64,000 bases of DNA from Pseudorasbora parva (Eukaryota > Chordata > Actinopteri > Cypriniformes > Gobionidae): positions 14,015,501 to 14,079,500 of the forward strand of contig NC_090173.1 in NCBI RefSeq assembly GCF_024679245.1. Direction: 5' to 3'. The translations under genes and the position numbers were made by a program. Of this stretch, positions 51,006 through 62,900 are shown one piece after another (within the stretch, counting starts at the first letter, position 1; every line of letters begins with the position of its first letter). The notes below the pieces were generated by a model that was not told where the DNA came from, made no database searches, and saw only the letters and a program-made list of their open reading frames with translations.

Positions 51006-52476
51006 AATGGTTAAACAGTGTAAATTAATGGTGTGCTGGGCTAACCACAGCTCTTTTTAAAACATACTTTGTTCTTATTTTAAAAGTATATGCATTCTTA
51101 AAAATACAGTCCCATTTTTAAATGTATGTATACACTGCAGACTGTTGTCTGTCCGGATTTGTGTATAAATGCAAGATGTTACATTGATTAGGCTATTCAA
51201 TTTGTTTAGTTTTTAGCCTGATCTCATGAGTACCTTATGGCAACGTTTTTGCAAACCACAAAATATGTACCAATACGTACATATTGCGACAGTTTCAAAG
51301 TGAAATGTCCACTGGGTGGCGCTAAAAGCTTATTTTTTCCCAGAACAGATGTGCGTGAATCTGACATGTTTTGTTACGTTGTGTTTTTAACGTACACCCA
51401 TGTTAACAAAAGCAAATGTGACAAAAATAAAATTGTGTCCATATATTTTTAGCTTGTGTTTTGAACTCGTCTTTGAGCTCTTTTATCAAGACTCGTTCTT
51501 CATGGGGTTTGTTCTCAAGCTTTTCGCATTGCAAATACAAATCTGTATCAGCTGAGCTATCGAGCAAATCTGGTGAATCAGAAAAGCAGAACATGGAGCT
51601 GTGACGCAAAATTCTAAATGTTTTAGTTTACAAACCATAGACTAAAAAAATTCAGTTATTCTGCCTATAGTGTTCATTTCTGTTGGCAACTGCAGTGTGT
51701 ATTGGTACGTATTTTGTGGTTTACAAAAACACAAGGTACATTTTGCCAATAAGGTTGCTCATTTTGTGAGAGAAAAAAAAAATATGTAAATGTGCAGAAG
51801 TGAACGTTTGTTTGTGGACGTGTGTTCAGAGGATTCAAATGATTTGTCAATGCTTGCACAAGAGCGCATATAAGGAAAACACTCGGACAGTATGTGAAAT
51901 AGTATTACAATAAAGGAAAAGTTCCCATAGTTACCAAATTACCATTAATAGTGTTCAAATATAGGCAGCATTGTTACACTTACCGCTGTTTTCTCAGGTT
52001 GGAGCTGGAATTATTGTATGCTGAGATGTCCGTTCATATTGGTGCACACAGAATGCATTAAATTATGAAACTGTTCTAAGTTCAGAAAACAGGCTGAACT
52101 TGAGGCCACGTACGGGTGATCTGCCGTAGCTCACACACATCTCCCTCTGCTTCGGCCATCATCTTCTGACTACTAAAGGCGCGCTAATTTTATGCGGGTG
52201 ATGCGTATCCACCTCTCGCGAAGCAGCCTCTCCAACGTTTCGCGAGATATGCAAGTCATACTTATTTTAAAATATATAATTAATTATCACCATTGACAGT
52301 AGCGGAGAAACGCCACCGAATTTTAAGAAGTAAAAGTACAGTTTTTTCACAAGAAATGTACTTGAGTAAAAGTAAAAGTACCCATTTTTAAATATACTCT
52401 AAAAGTACAAGTTACCCAAAAAATGTACTCAAGTAAATGTAACGAAGTAAATGTAATTTGTTACTACCCACCTCTG
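50673..52476. mobile_element. hAT-type element with perfect 8-bp target duplication
   Basis: CAGAGGTGGGTAGAGTAGCC at left; at right CTACCCACCTCTG. Flanked by exact CAACTGAG (50665-50672 and 52477-52484). Subterminal ACTCAAGTA/TACTTGAGT boxes at both ends. No transposase frame. It contains a (GT)n (50917-51003) and a nested inverted-repeat element (about 51215-51765, ends with GCAAACCACAAAATATG / CGTATTTTGTGGTTTAC). Confidence 0.85.
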
Positions 52477-52530
52477 CAACTGAGTGTCTAGTTGCTATTT
52501 AAATAGCATCTATCACTATTTGCACTTAGT

Positions 52531-53899
52531 ATTGTTATATATCTGTGTTTCAGTTGTCGTGTTTTTTATGTATTTCCTGTTTTGAGTTTGGTCACATGTT
52601 TCCTTTGTTCTGTTTCACGCCACTTTTCCGTTCTCGTTAGTTTAGTTCATTCAGCTGTGTCTTGTCATCTGTGTCACCTATAGACCCTTGCTATGTCAGT
52701 CATCAGTGTGTGTATTTAGTTTCCTCATGATCATTCCTTACTTGTCCGGTCTGAAGTTAAGTTATTTGGTGTTAGATGTTCCGTTCTTTGTTAGTTTTGA
52801 ATAAAAGCCCATTTTGTTTGGAAGTCTTGGATCTCCTCTTCTCTGCTGCATCCAACACCGTAGCAGTAGACCGGACTCAACTGCAAAGACTTCCAGACAA
52901 GGATGGGAATCTTCCTTGTCCCGCTGTCTCCTGAGTCCCCAGAGTATTCAGTTGCGGAGGATCGCCTGTGGGGCTTAGGCAGGGCGGACGCCCGCTGGAG
53001 AGGTATGTAGAGGATTTCTCAGAGCTTGCATATCTGGTGAACTGGCCAGATGCCCCGCTTAATGCAGTGTTTCTGATTGGTCTTGATGAGGACACCATTT
53101 GATTTCTGGAACCTGCCTGTTCCTATTCCCTGGTCGAGACAATCAATCTGATTTTGTTCCTAAATTTTTCTGAGTTCGAGATTGAAGAGAAACCAGAGAA
53201 TGTGTGTCTTCCTCATCCAGTCCTGTCAGAAACACACGCGGCCTGGCCAGTTCACCAACAGCCGGTCTCCTCCACCTATCCCTCCAGTGGGCCATCCGGT
53301 GTAGCCCTGCCTGCCCCAGGGTCCAAAAGGTGGAGGAGGAGGTCCGGCAAGAAGCCATCGCCCCCAGCAGAGATGGCTACCACCGAGGCCTCATCTTGGG
53401 CAGAGAGTGCAGTATCCACGGGAGAGCCAGAGCAGAACAGCTGGCTAATCGACTTTTCCCTGTCCAGGCTTCCCACGAGGCCGCCCCAGGCTTCCCACGA
53501 GGCCACTCCAGGCTTCCCATGAGGCCTATCCAGGCTTCCCATGAGGCCTATCCAGGCTTCCCACGAGGCCTCTCCAGGCTTCCCACCAGGCCGCTCCAGG
53601 CTTCCCACGAGGCCGCTCCAGGCTTCCCACAAGGCCGCCCCAGGCTTCCCACGAGGGTGCTCCAAGCTTCCCACGAGGGCGCTCCAAGCTTCCCACGAGG
53701 GCACTCCAGGCTTCCCACGAGGACGCTTCAAGCTTCCCACGACGCCACTCCAGTATACCCACGAGGCCGCTCCAGCCTCCCACGAGGCCACCCCCGCCTA
53801 CGCGAACCCTCTCAGCAACCCCCTAATTCAAAGAATAAAACCCCATTTTGTTTGGAAGTCTTGGATCTCCTCTTCTCTGCTGCATCCAGCACCGTAACA
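52531..53899 (+). mobile_element. Internally deleted LTR retrotransposon
   Basis: 5' LTR about 52531-52866 (TGTTATATATCTG... with TTTTGAATAAAAGCCC near 52796). The 3' end 53835-53899 repeats its last 65 bp (CCATTTTGTTTGGAAGTCTT, GCTGCATCCAGCACCGTAACA). Between them is gag-like sequence in one plus frame (DFSELAYLVNWPDAPLNAVF, LIGLDEDTI) with a stop at 53099, and a 22-bp minisatellite. No pol. The 3' LTR lacks its upstream part. Confidence 0.75.
53465..53790. repeat. 22-bp minisatellite, about 15 units, open in all frames
   Basis: Unit AGGCTTCCCACGAGGCCNCT plus CC. Because 22 is not a multiple of three, each reading frame cycles through all three phases and yields a 22-residue repeat (QASHEA.PGFPRG.SRLP type). 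No frame contains a stop on either strand over much of the array. Confidence 0.9.
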
Positions 53900-53949
53900 A
53901 GTATAAATAGCAACTAGATTATATTTACACTTAGTGTCTATATTTCATT

Positions 53950-54287
53950 GCAGCATATTTTGTGACTATTTAACAAAATAGCCTCACACTAACACGGTAG
54001 CATAATGAGGGTCCCTACATGCAAACCGAACGATTGAAAACTTTGTAAGTGTACAAACAGTTTAATAAGAAGATACTTTATAAACATAGTGCTTTACACG
54101 TTCACGGACAGGTGGCGTCTTAGAAAACAGTCTTGACGAATCGATTCACATAAATGAATAAATGAATTGCCATTTCTGAGTAAACTATAATTTATTCTTC
54201 CAGTAGTAAAAAAGATTTGTTCTCTGTAAAAACTCACCAGGCTGCTGAAGTGGTTACCCAGCAGGACTGATATTAAGTTATTCTTAC
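53950..54287. other. Intron 1 remnant of gene D and unassigned flank
   Basis: 54140-54287, read on the minus strand, resembles the start of intron 1 of gene C (GTAAG, ATATCAGTCCT, ATAGTTTACTCAGAAAT). Below about 54140 the similarity stops. No exon 2 is present. Confidence 0.6.
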
Positions 54288-54485
54288 CTCACACAGGCTC
54301 AAATGTGGATTGTTGACATCCAATATTAGCAGATTTCCCAAGAGTGGCAAGAGTGTTGGCCCTGGAGGTTCATTTCCATCTCTCGGAGACCTGAAGAATA
54401 GGAGATAAACAACCAAGAGCAGAAGCAAGCAATATATTAATGTTCCTGTGCTGGAAACCTGGAGAAATACTTCCATGAAAGCCAT
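54288..54485 (-). pseudogene. Gene D: orphan CYP2K-like exon 1
   Basis: 198 bp, 66 residues, intact from Met to the GT donor. Nearly the same as exon 1 of gene C: membrane helix GTLIYCLLLLLVVYLLFF, hinge PPGPTLLPLLGN, end LSLCE. The promoter block is also conserved. No exon 2, 3 or 5-9 follows on the minus strand; only an exon 4 scrap 8.4 kb away (45864-45930). It lies 2.2 kb downstream of gene E in the same orientation, the place of the next gene of a tandem array. If transcribed it could give at most a membrane anchor or be spliced to other exons; most likely it is dead. Confidence 0.8.
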
Positions 54486-54605
54486 ATTCACAGAAAAATA
54501 CATGAAAGACTTGGAGGTTGGGGTTCAAATACACAGCTAAAGTGGGAGTGTCTGGTCTTGGAGGTGGAGTAAGAAAACTAAGGCACAATCCAATATTGTT
54601 GTTAT
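54486..54605 (-). promoter_or_regulatory. Promoter block of orphan exon 1 (gene D)
   Basis: Matches 20885-21012 of gene C. It keeps TTGGATTGTGCC, CTCCACCTCCAA, ACCAGACA and CTCCCACTTTA, here with an extra inverted CCAAT box (ATATTGGATTG). Confidence 0.45.
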
Positions 54606-54749
54606 AAATACACAGCAGTTTACAGTTATATATTACAGTTATATTTTTAAGAATACCGCTACAAAGATTTTCTTTATTAATCTAAAATGCATTTTTATTA
54701 TTGAAACTAACAGGTCCAGAAAAAAAAAGTTTTTTTGTACATCAAATCT

Positions 54750-54965
54750 TGTCATTAAAGTAAAATGATTGCTTAAGATCTGGCAAACTGCAAAGATTAC
54801 CAGCATTTTATCTTGCAAAACATTTTATTTAGCTCCAGCATATCATAAATAATCACAAATAATTTGATAAATATTTATCCACCAGTACATATTCAGCAGG
54901 TTAGCATGGCTCAGTTAGTTGAGGTCACAACTACAATTTTCTGCATAGATGAAAATATAGTCACA
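54750..54965 (-). repeat. Inverted copy of the gene C 3' flank
   Basis: The minus strand reads ATCTATGCAGAAAATTGTAG, GGATAAATATTTATCAAATT and AATGTTTTGCAAGATA, as at 42014-42170. It is the outer part of the downstream flank of gene E, separated from the inner part (56395-56660) by repeat insertions. Confidence 0.85.
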
Positions 54966-55124
54966 GGGCACACATGAAATCAAAGACGGCAGGCAGAGAT
55001 GAGGATCCAAATGTAGGGGAATTTAATGTGGATAACAAATATAAAACAGGCACTAAACACTGAGAAGAAAACAAAGAAAACACAGAGAACTGCAGACACC
55101 TGTATGACGTCAAACATTAAAGGG

Positions 55125-56350
55125 CTAGTTCAGCGCTGGGAAGATGAATGTGTATTGAAATTGAGTCATTAATGTAGTATAAATGTGAATTGTGTGCCTT
55201 CTAGACTGAGAAAAGACAGAAAATGTATGTTTGGCTCATGCGGATGAAAGAAGAAAACTCCCAGAATGCACTTGCTTCGCTGCCCTACGAGGCCACCCGG
55301 CTACTGGTTATCACTTGACACTGCCCCTACCCTTTTCATTTTCATATTAATAAAATTATTTAGTTTAGCTTAAGAACAGACACTACAATTAAAAACTGAA
55401 CGTTTCTGTTCAACATAGTGTGAGTGAACCAAAGGAATGTCACAGCACAAACGCAGCAGGAGTCAGATTACATTCATCACGAGAGCCGAGGTAAGCTTGG
55501 GCGCCGCATACTTTCACAGCTCGTGTTTCATCTTGCTCATTTTCAGTTCATGCCTTTGGAAGCTTAACTTTCATAGGAATTAAGAAAAGTTGACACTCAC
55601 TTTGCCCCGCACAGTTTAATTTACATGAATGCCCGCCGCTGTCTGAGCAGAGCACTGTGAGTGCGATCCTACCCCTGTGGGTATGGGGCGGCGTTTGCAA
55701 AGCGACTCGCACTGAAAATAAGAGTAACATTTTGTCACATTTAGCTTTAAACAATGTTTAAAAACTGTTATTAATTTTTGATGGTCACTTTTTAGCACAT
55801 TTACAACAATATTTGTCAACTTAGAGATATTTTAAATAGTTAAATCTAAATATTAAATGTTACACCTAAATGTTAAATCTGAATCTAAATGTTAAATCTA
55901 AATGTAAATCTTAATCTAAATGTTAAATCTAAATATTGAATCTAAATGTTTCGGGTATAACTAAATATTTAACTAATATGCAAATTCAAAATTCCGATAA
56001 CCGGAAGTGGCAAAATAAAAGCTTGAGGAGGTCAGTGAGTGTTTATAGGGCATAGCATCATGTCCAATAAGTAACAAATAAAAACCATCTCATCCAAGGA
56101 AATTGACTCTTGGACATAAGTTTGAAGTTAAATGTGACAAAATGTTGCTGTTATTTTCAGCGCGAGCCGCTTTACAAATGGCACCCCATATGTGGGCAGG
56201 CTGAAACATGCGGAAATAGCTCCTTCTATTGGCTGTTGTCGCTAGCCTCTGGGCAAAAAATCCTCCGATGATGCAAAATGACGATATTTGTGTCATTGGA
56301 GGATTTTTTCCAGAACTAAAATACAAAAATCTCTCATCTCAGGGGGACAT
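55125..56350 (+). mobile_element. piggyBac-like miniature element, copy 3 (expanded)
   Basis: It begins TTAAAGGGCTAGTTCAGC and shares GCTGGGAAGATGAATGTGTA, CTTCTAGACTGAGAAAAGAC and, near its end, GGAGGATTTTTTCCAG with 21770-22537. The right terminus is not clear. It contains an AAATCTAAATGTT-type tandem repeat (55840-55930). Confidence 0.6.
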
Positions 56351-56666
56351 AATGCTTTCATTATTTATTTCATTATTTTGAATCTTACTTTATATAGCAC
56401 CTCTTAAGTAATTTTGTTAAAGGATGTTAATTTTTGTGTAAAAACACACAAAAAAATACATTAAAAAGTGAACAAACACAATGCATGCTCCAGCTGCTCA
56501 AGGAGTTTCAAGCAATAAAATAAGTCAGAAGTGATTTTTACACATTTCTTAGATTCCTGGAGTTATTTGCATACTTACATTTTGTGAATTAAATCAGAAA
56601 AAGTTAATCATGTTAGTTCTTATTTAAAATGAAGTAAAACATGTTGTTTCTATTTTGATTGTAGTA

Positions 56667-56854
56667 TCAGGAGCGTCTGATCACACACAGCTTGTGTGGG
56701 GACGGACTTAACGTGATTCCGACTATTCCTTTGAGATCCAAATCCTCTTCGGACACTCCAGGTGCAGTTGTGAAGTGGTAGCTCTGGAGGAGGGAAGTGA
56801 AAAACAGGAAAAGCTCCATCCTGGCCAAACTTTCTCCAAGACAAACCCTTCGGC

Positions 56855-56940
<86 letters not shown>

Positions 56941-59900
56941 GTCTCAGGTTACGTATGTAACCATGGTTCCCTGAGAGGGAACGAGACGCTGCGTCGAAAC
57001 GCTAGGGGACGCCTCTACGTGCCATGTCATGAAGCACTTGTGTAATCAGTCCAATAGCGGGACGATACGTCACGGGCGGGTGACGTCATCGACCAGGAAG
57101 CTATAAAGCATGCCCGGACCAAACAGTCACTAGCTTCTGGAAAAAGTCGAACAAATCGATCACAGGCATGGCGGGAGTATGGCATCTCGACGCAGCGTCT
57201 CGTTCCCTCTCAGGGAACCATGGTTACATACGTAACCTGAGACGTTCCCTATCTCGAGGGAACTTTGAGCTGCGTCGAAACGCTAGTGGACCTCAATACC
57301 CACGCCGCCAGAGTCCCAAATGTCTGTATGTGTGATTTAACCCAGAAACACCCGGGACCCCGGAGTGGAGGCTACGACTAAATTGTAAAACCTCACAAAT
57401 GTATGCGGAGAGGACCACCCAGCCGCATCACAAACCTCTGACAGTGAAACTCCCGAAATAAGAGCCATAGAGGCAGCCATACTCCTAGTAGAGTGGGCGC
57501 GGACCCTCATAGGTGAAGGATGTCCGACCGACTCATAAGCGAGCGAAATAGCCTCGACTATCCACTTGCTAAGCGTCTGCTTTGAAGCCGATTTTCCCTT
57601 ACTGAAGGACCCAAAACATACGAACAACTGTTCTGACTTTCGCCACAGGGCAGCTCTGTGGACATATGCATCTAGGGCCCTGACCGGACATAGCAGATTT
57701 AGCTTCTCTTGGTCTTGACTAGTGAACAGAGGCGGACAGAAAGCCTGCAGCATAACTGGTCCCGGCACATTAGTCGGGACCTTGGGAACATATCCTTCCC
57801 TCGGGAAGAGAAATGCTTTCACCATTCCTGGTGCAAACTCAAGGCAAGAAGGTGCTACTGATAGAGCCTGTAGGTCTCCTACTCTTTTCAGTGATGAAAT
57901 CGCTAGAAGAAACACTGTTTTTAGTGTGAGGAACTTTTCTGACACTTCCTCTAACGGCTCGAAGGGAGCCAACATAAGGCCTTCCAGCACTATGGCCAGG
58001 TCCCAGGTCGGCACCCTCGAGCGTGCCGCAGGTCTGAGCCTCAAGGTACCACGGAGGAAACGCGTGACCCACGGGTGTCTCCCTAATGATGCGTTATTTA
58101 ATGGATTATGATACGCAGATATCGCCGACACATACACTTTCAGAGACGACGGGGATAACCCTGCGGATAATTTTTCTTGCAAGAACTCGAGAACTGAACC
58201 GACCGGGCAGTTAACAGGGTCCAAAGTCTGGTGCGTACACCAGGCGACAAAAACTCTCCATTTGAGTGCGTAAAGTCTCCTTGTGGATGGTGCTCTGGAG
58301 TGCAACATGGTCTCTATCACTTCAGTCGATAGACCCGTGTTTATGAACTGGGCCCCCTCAGGGGCCAAGCCCACAGTTTCCACAGTTCCGGGCGCGGGTG
58401 CAGTACTGACCCCCCGGCCTGCGAAAGAAGATCCCTCCTGACTGGGATTTCCCAGGGAGGACCCTCTAGGAGAGACATGATGTCTGGGAGCCATACTCGG
58501 CCCGGCCAGAACGGGGCTACCAATAAGAGCTGAACCCCGTCCCGGCGGACTCTCTCCAGCACTCCTGGGAGCAACGCCAGAGGGGGAAAGGCATACAGAC
58601 GCAGCCTCGGCCACGTCTGTACCATTGCGTCCAGCCCCAGCGGGGCTGGATGTGTGAGGGAAAAGAATGCTGGACAGTGTGTCGTCTCTCGAGACGCAAA
58701 CAGATCCACCTGGGCTCACCCAAAGCGGATCCACAGCTCCTCCACCACCTCGGGGTGGAGCCTCCATTCCCCCGGCACCACTCCCTGCCTCGACAGGGAG
58801 TCTGCCGCTACATTCAGGACCCCCGGGATGTACATCGCCCTGAGCGAGAGCATCTTGCCTTAGGGCCATATTAGCATGTGATGCGTGAGCTTCCACAACC
58901 GACGCGATCTCAATCCCCCCTGGTGATTTATATACGAGACCACCGAAGTGTTGTCTGACCGAACTAACACATGGCGGCCCCGTAGGTCTGGGAGGAAGTG
59001 TTTGAGTGCCTGAAACACAGCCATCAGCTCCAGCTGGTTTATGTGCCAGGAGAACTGATGGCCCCTCCACAGACCTTGGGCCGAGCGGCCACTCATGACC
59101 GCTCCCCAGCCAGTTAGGAAGGCATCCGTCGTTAGCATTACGCGACGACAAGGAGCCCACAGAACTGGACCTTGGGAAAGGAACCAAGGATCTTTCCACT
59201 TCACCAAGGCACGTAGGCAGCGCCGTGTGACCTTGATTAAGCGAAAAGGGTTTCCCCTCGGGGAGAACCCCTTGGTCCTGAGCCACCACTGTAAGGGTCT
59301 CATGTACAGCAGGCCAAAAGGTATCACGTTGGACGCTGCTGCCATCAAACCCAACACTCTTTGAAAGTGTTTGACAGTGAGTGACTGGCCTAGCTTTATC
59401 TGGTTGACTGTATTCAGGATCGTTTTTACCCTGGGCGGAGATAGCCGAGGCGACATCGTTCTCGTGTCCCAAACTACCCCCAGACAAGTAATGCTCTGCT
59501 GTGGTGCCAACATACTTTTCTTTTCGTTTAACCTTAGCCCCAACACCTTCATGTGGGCGAGAACAGCATCTTGATGCTGAACCGCCAGTTGTTTCGACTG
59601 TGCTAACACTAGCCAATCGTCAATGTAATTTAGCACGCGGATGCCCTGGAGTCGCAGCGGAGCCAGAGCTGCATCCACGCACTTCGTGAAAGTGCGGGGC
59701 GATAAAGCTAGACCGAATGGCAGCACTCGATATTGGTACGCTTTTCCCCCAAAAGCGAACCTGAGGAACTGTCTGTGCTGCGGAAGGATGGAGATGTGGA
59801 AATACGCATCTTTTAAATCTATCGGGACGCACCAGTCCTCGGACCTGATGTGACACAAGATCTGTTTTATCGTGAGCATTTTGAATTTTAATCTTTTTAT

Positions 59901-62900
59901 TGCTCTGTTTAGATGACGCAGATCTAAGATCGGACTTAACCCCCCATCCTTCTTTGGAACTATGAAGTACAGGCTGTAAAACCCCGACTCTCTGCAGTGG
60001 GGAGGGTCCCGTTCTATAGCCTCTTTTCGCAGAAGAGTCTGTACCTCTTGTTCCATTACCAGAGCCTGCTCGGGGCTTACTACCGTGGTAGTAACCCCGT
60101 TGAACACGGGCGGGTGTAACCCGAATTGAATTCTGTACCCTTTTTCTATTGTACGCAGGACCCATTCTGAGACATTCGGCAGAAGTTTCCACGCTGCCAG
60201 AAAATCTACTAATGGAACCAGCCTCTCGAGGCTGGTCTCTGGATTTTCCTGTGTGGTCAGCCCGGTGTCCTGTAACGGATAACCGGCAGGTAGCAACCGA
60301 ACTGACCACCCAGGGGCCCTCCCGAGAGGGCGCGAACATCCCCAAGCCGCTACGTTTCCGGGCGGACATGGAGATATGCGTTCGCCGGGGACCGCCGCGC
60401 CCTGAAGCACCAATGGTGGCAGGGTTGGCAGACCGCCCCCCCGATGGCACCGGGAAAGAGCGGGCGCCTCGGCGAGCCGCACTTTCCCGAAGGGGACTGC
60501 AATCGGAAGCCCTGCGCTCTTGGCGTCAGGACTTCTTAGCCGAGGCCTTCCTAGCGGTAAGGACCGTCCTCAGATCCGTCCTACCGCGAGAAGGTCCCGG
60601 CTGAGCGCGTCGCCTGGTCCCCCGTTCTCTCTGCGGGGGGGCCCGAGCGGCCACCCTCTGTTTTTGTTGCGCTCGATGCGCTGCGGAGGAGGATGTACTT
60701 GGCTGGGGCTGCCCCCGCCCGGCAGCCCCTGGGGGATATGATTTGCGGGGGAGAAATTTTTGAAATGCCGCCGCCTGCTTCCTGGCCTCCTGGTAACGGT
60801 CGACGACTGTTGTTACAGCGTCACCAAAGAAGCCAGTAGGCGAGACGGGGCGAATCCATAAGGAACTTTTTGTCACGTTCTTTAATATCTGACAAATTTA
60901 ACCATAAATGTCTCTCCGTGGCCACCAGGGCTGCCATAAAGCAGCCGATGGATCTGGCCGTCTCCCTGGTGGCACGAAGAGACAAATCTGCCGCCCGCCT
61001 AATTTCGGCGATCGTTTCTCTCCCCACTTCTCTGTTTCTTCATTAATATCCCCCAATAAATCTGCCTGATATGCTTGCAGGACGGCCACCGTATGTAAAC
61101 AGGCGGCCGCCTGCCCGGCTGCCGAGTACGCCCTGCCCACCAGTGCTGATGTTGTTCTTACGGGCTTGGTGGGCAGCTGCGGGGCTTGCAGCGACGATGC
61201 TGACTCGGGGGAGAGATAGCTCGCGAGCGTCACTTCCACCCGCGGCATCGCCGCATAACCATGAGCGGGTTGAAAACTCTGGCTGACGCTGGTTTAGGTC
61301 CGGGAAAAATGGCAAGCCCCGCTTAGTAGGTTGTGTATATGAGGGTATATAGCCTGCTTGTGTGCTTTTGTGACTCATAACGCTCGGCCGGCCAGTCTAA
61401 ACTTAATCTGGCAACGGCACGAGTGACAACCTCCATTAGCTCCTCCTGTGCGTGTGTGTGTAATGGTGGAAGTAGTTTGTCAGTTTCATTTACGCTTACA
61501 ACATCCAATTCCTCGGAACTGGAGTGCTGCAGCTGATCTTGTGCCTCAGCGCGAGCGGAAGAAACCGCAGAGCGTGCTTCCAACTCACAAGCTGAGGCTT
61601 GAGATCCAGTGGGTAAGGGCACAGATAGGGGATCACCCGTCTTTAACCCCGCCACCAGATCTAACTGCGATCCCCAAGACGCGAGCCTTCGCTGTGCCTC
61701 GGCAGCAGCGGGACCCGAGCCCTGAGGACCGCGAGCCAAAGCACTCTCCTCGAAGAGTGCCCGGCGTGATCTTAATGTACGCATTGGGAGACTCTCGCAA
61801 TGCTCGCAGCCAACCCCCTCGAGAGCTGACTGGGCATGCTCGAGCCCCAAACACATTACACACAGGTCATGTGTATCCCCACCCGTGATGTAACGAGGGC
61901 AGGGAGTGACACATCGCCTGAACTGACTAGACATTCTTTTTCTTTTTCTTTTGACACACACACAATAAATGGACATACAATATCACACAGAGCGCTTTGT
62001 GAAGACACAGAAGCTAGTGACTGTTTGGTCCGGGCATGCTTTATAGCTTCCTGGTCGATGACGTCACCTGCCCGTGACGTATCGTCCCGCTATTGGACTG
62101 ATTACACAAGTGCTTCATGACATGGCACGCAGAGGCGTCCCCTAGCGTTTCGACGCAGCTCGAAGTTCCCTCGAGATAGGGAAATTTTAATTCCAAATCA
62201 AATGTGTATTTCTTCAAGACACTGTGTGCTTAGATTTGACTGTACCTGCAGAAAAGGGCATGAAAGCATCTCTCTTGACAAACTGGCCCTTCTCATCAAG
62301 AAAGTGTTCTGGGTAAAAACTGTTTGGTTTCTCCCATTCACTTCCGTCCTTCAATACAGACGTCAACAGAGGAATGACAGTGGTACCCTAGAGAATGGAG
62401 AAAAGACCCAATTAAATGATCTCTAATTATCATTTCCATTTCTTTATATTTTCCATTGGTCATGTAATTATTTATTCTTCTGACTGACCTTCTCGATGAA
62501 GTATCCATTGAAGTGAACATCACAGCTGGTCTTATGAGGGAGATTCATGGGCACTATGTTGGCCAGTCTCTGAGTTTCATGAATCACAGCGTCTGTGTAT
62601 GGTAATTTCTTTCTATCTTCCACCACTGGCTGACGTCCACCGATCACTTGGTCAATCTCCTCATGAACTCGATCTGCACACAAATGCAAAGTACATTTGT
62701 TCTTATGGACACCAATGGACTCTGCACAGGAAACTCTTGGCATTACTGTGTTTTTACCCTGTATATGAGGGTATTTTGCCATGAGCATCAAACCCCAGCG
62801 CAGAGTCGTTCCTGTCGTGTCAGTTCCAGCAGAAAACAGATTTCCCACCGTCATGAGAAGATTCTCCTGGTGAAAGTATGTGTCCCTATTGCCGGATTTC

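Larger units (their letters stand above)
56940..62183 (-). mobile_element. DIRS-type tyrosine-recombinase retrotransposon B
   Basis: 5.2 kb, different subfamily from DIRS A. ITRs are 56988-57139 and 62008-62159 (152 bp, two differences). The internal complementary region is 57188-57290. Minus-strand order is gag, RT-RNase H, YR. There is no target duplication; on the far side the intron 8 sequence shared with gene C resumes at about 62185. The YR is intact, while gag and RNase H are broken. Confidence 0.9.

Noticed and set aside
53204..53917. 237-residue repeat protein gene
   Set aside because: Open only because of the 22-bp minisatellite; inside a deleted LTR element with no supported start or partner domain.
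61448..61888. 146-codon plus-strand frame
   Set aside because: Antisense to DIRS B gag with its clear cysteine motif.
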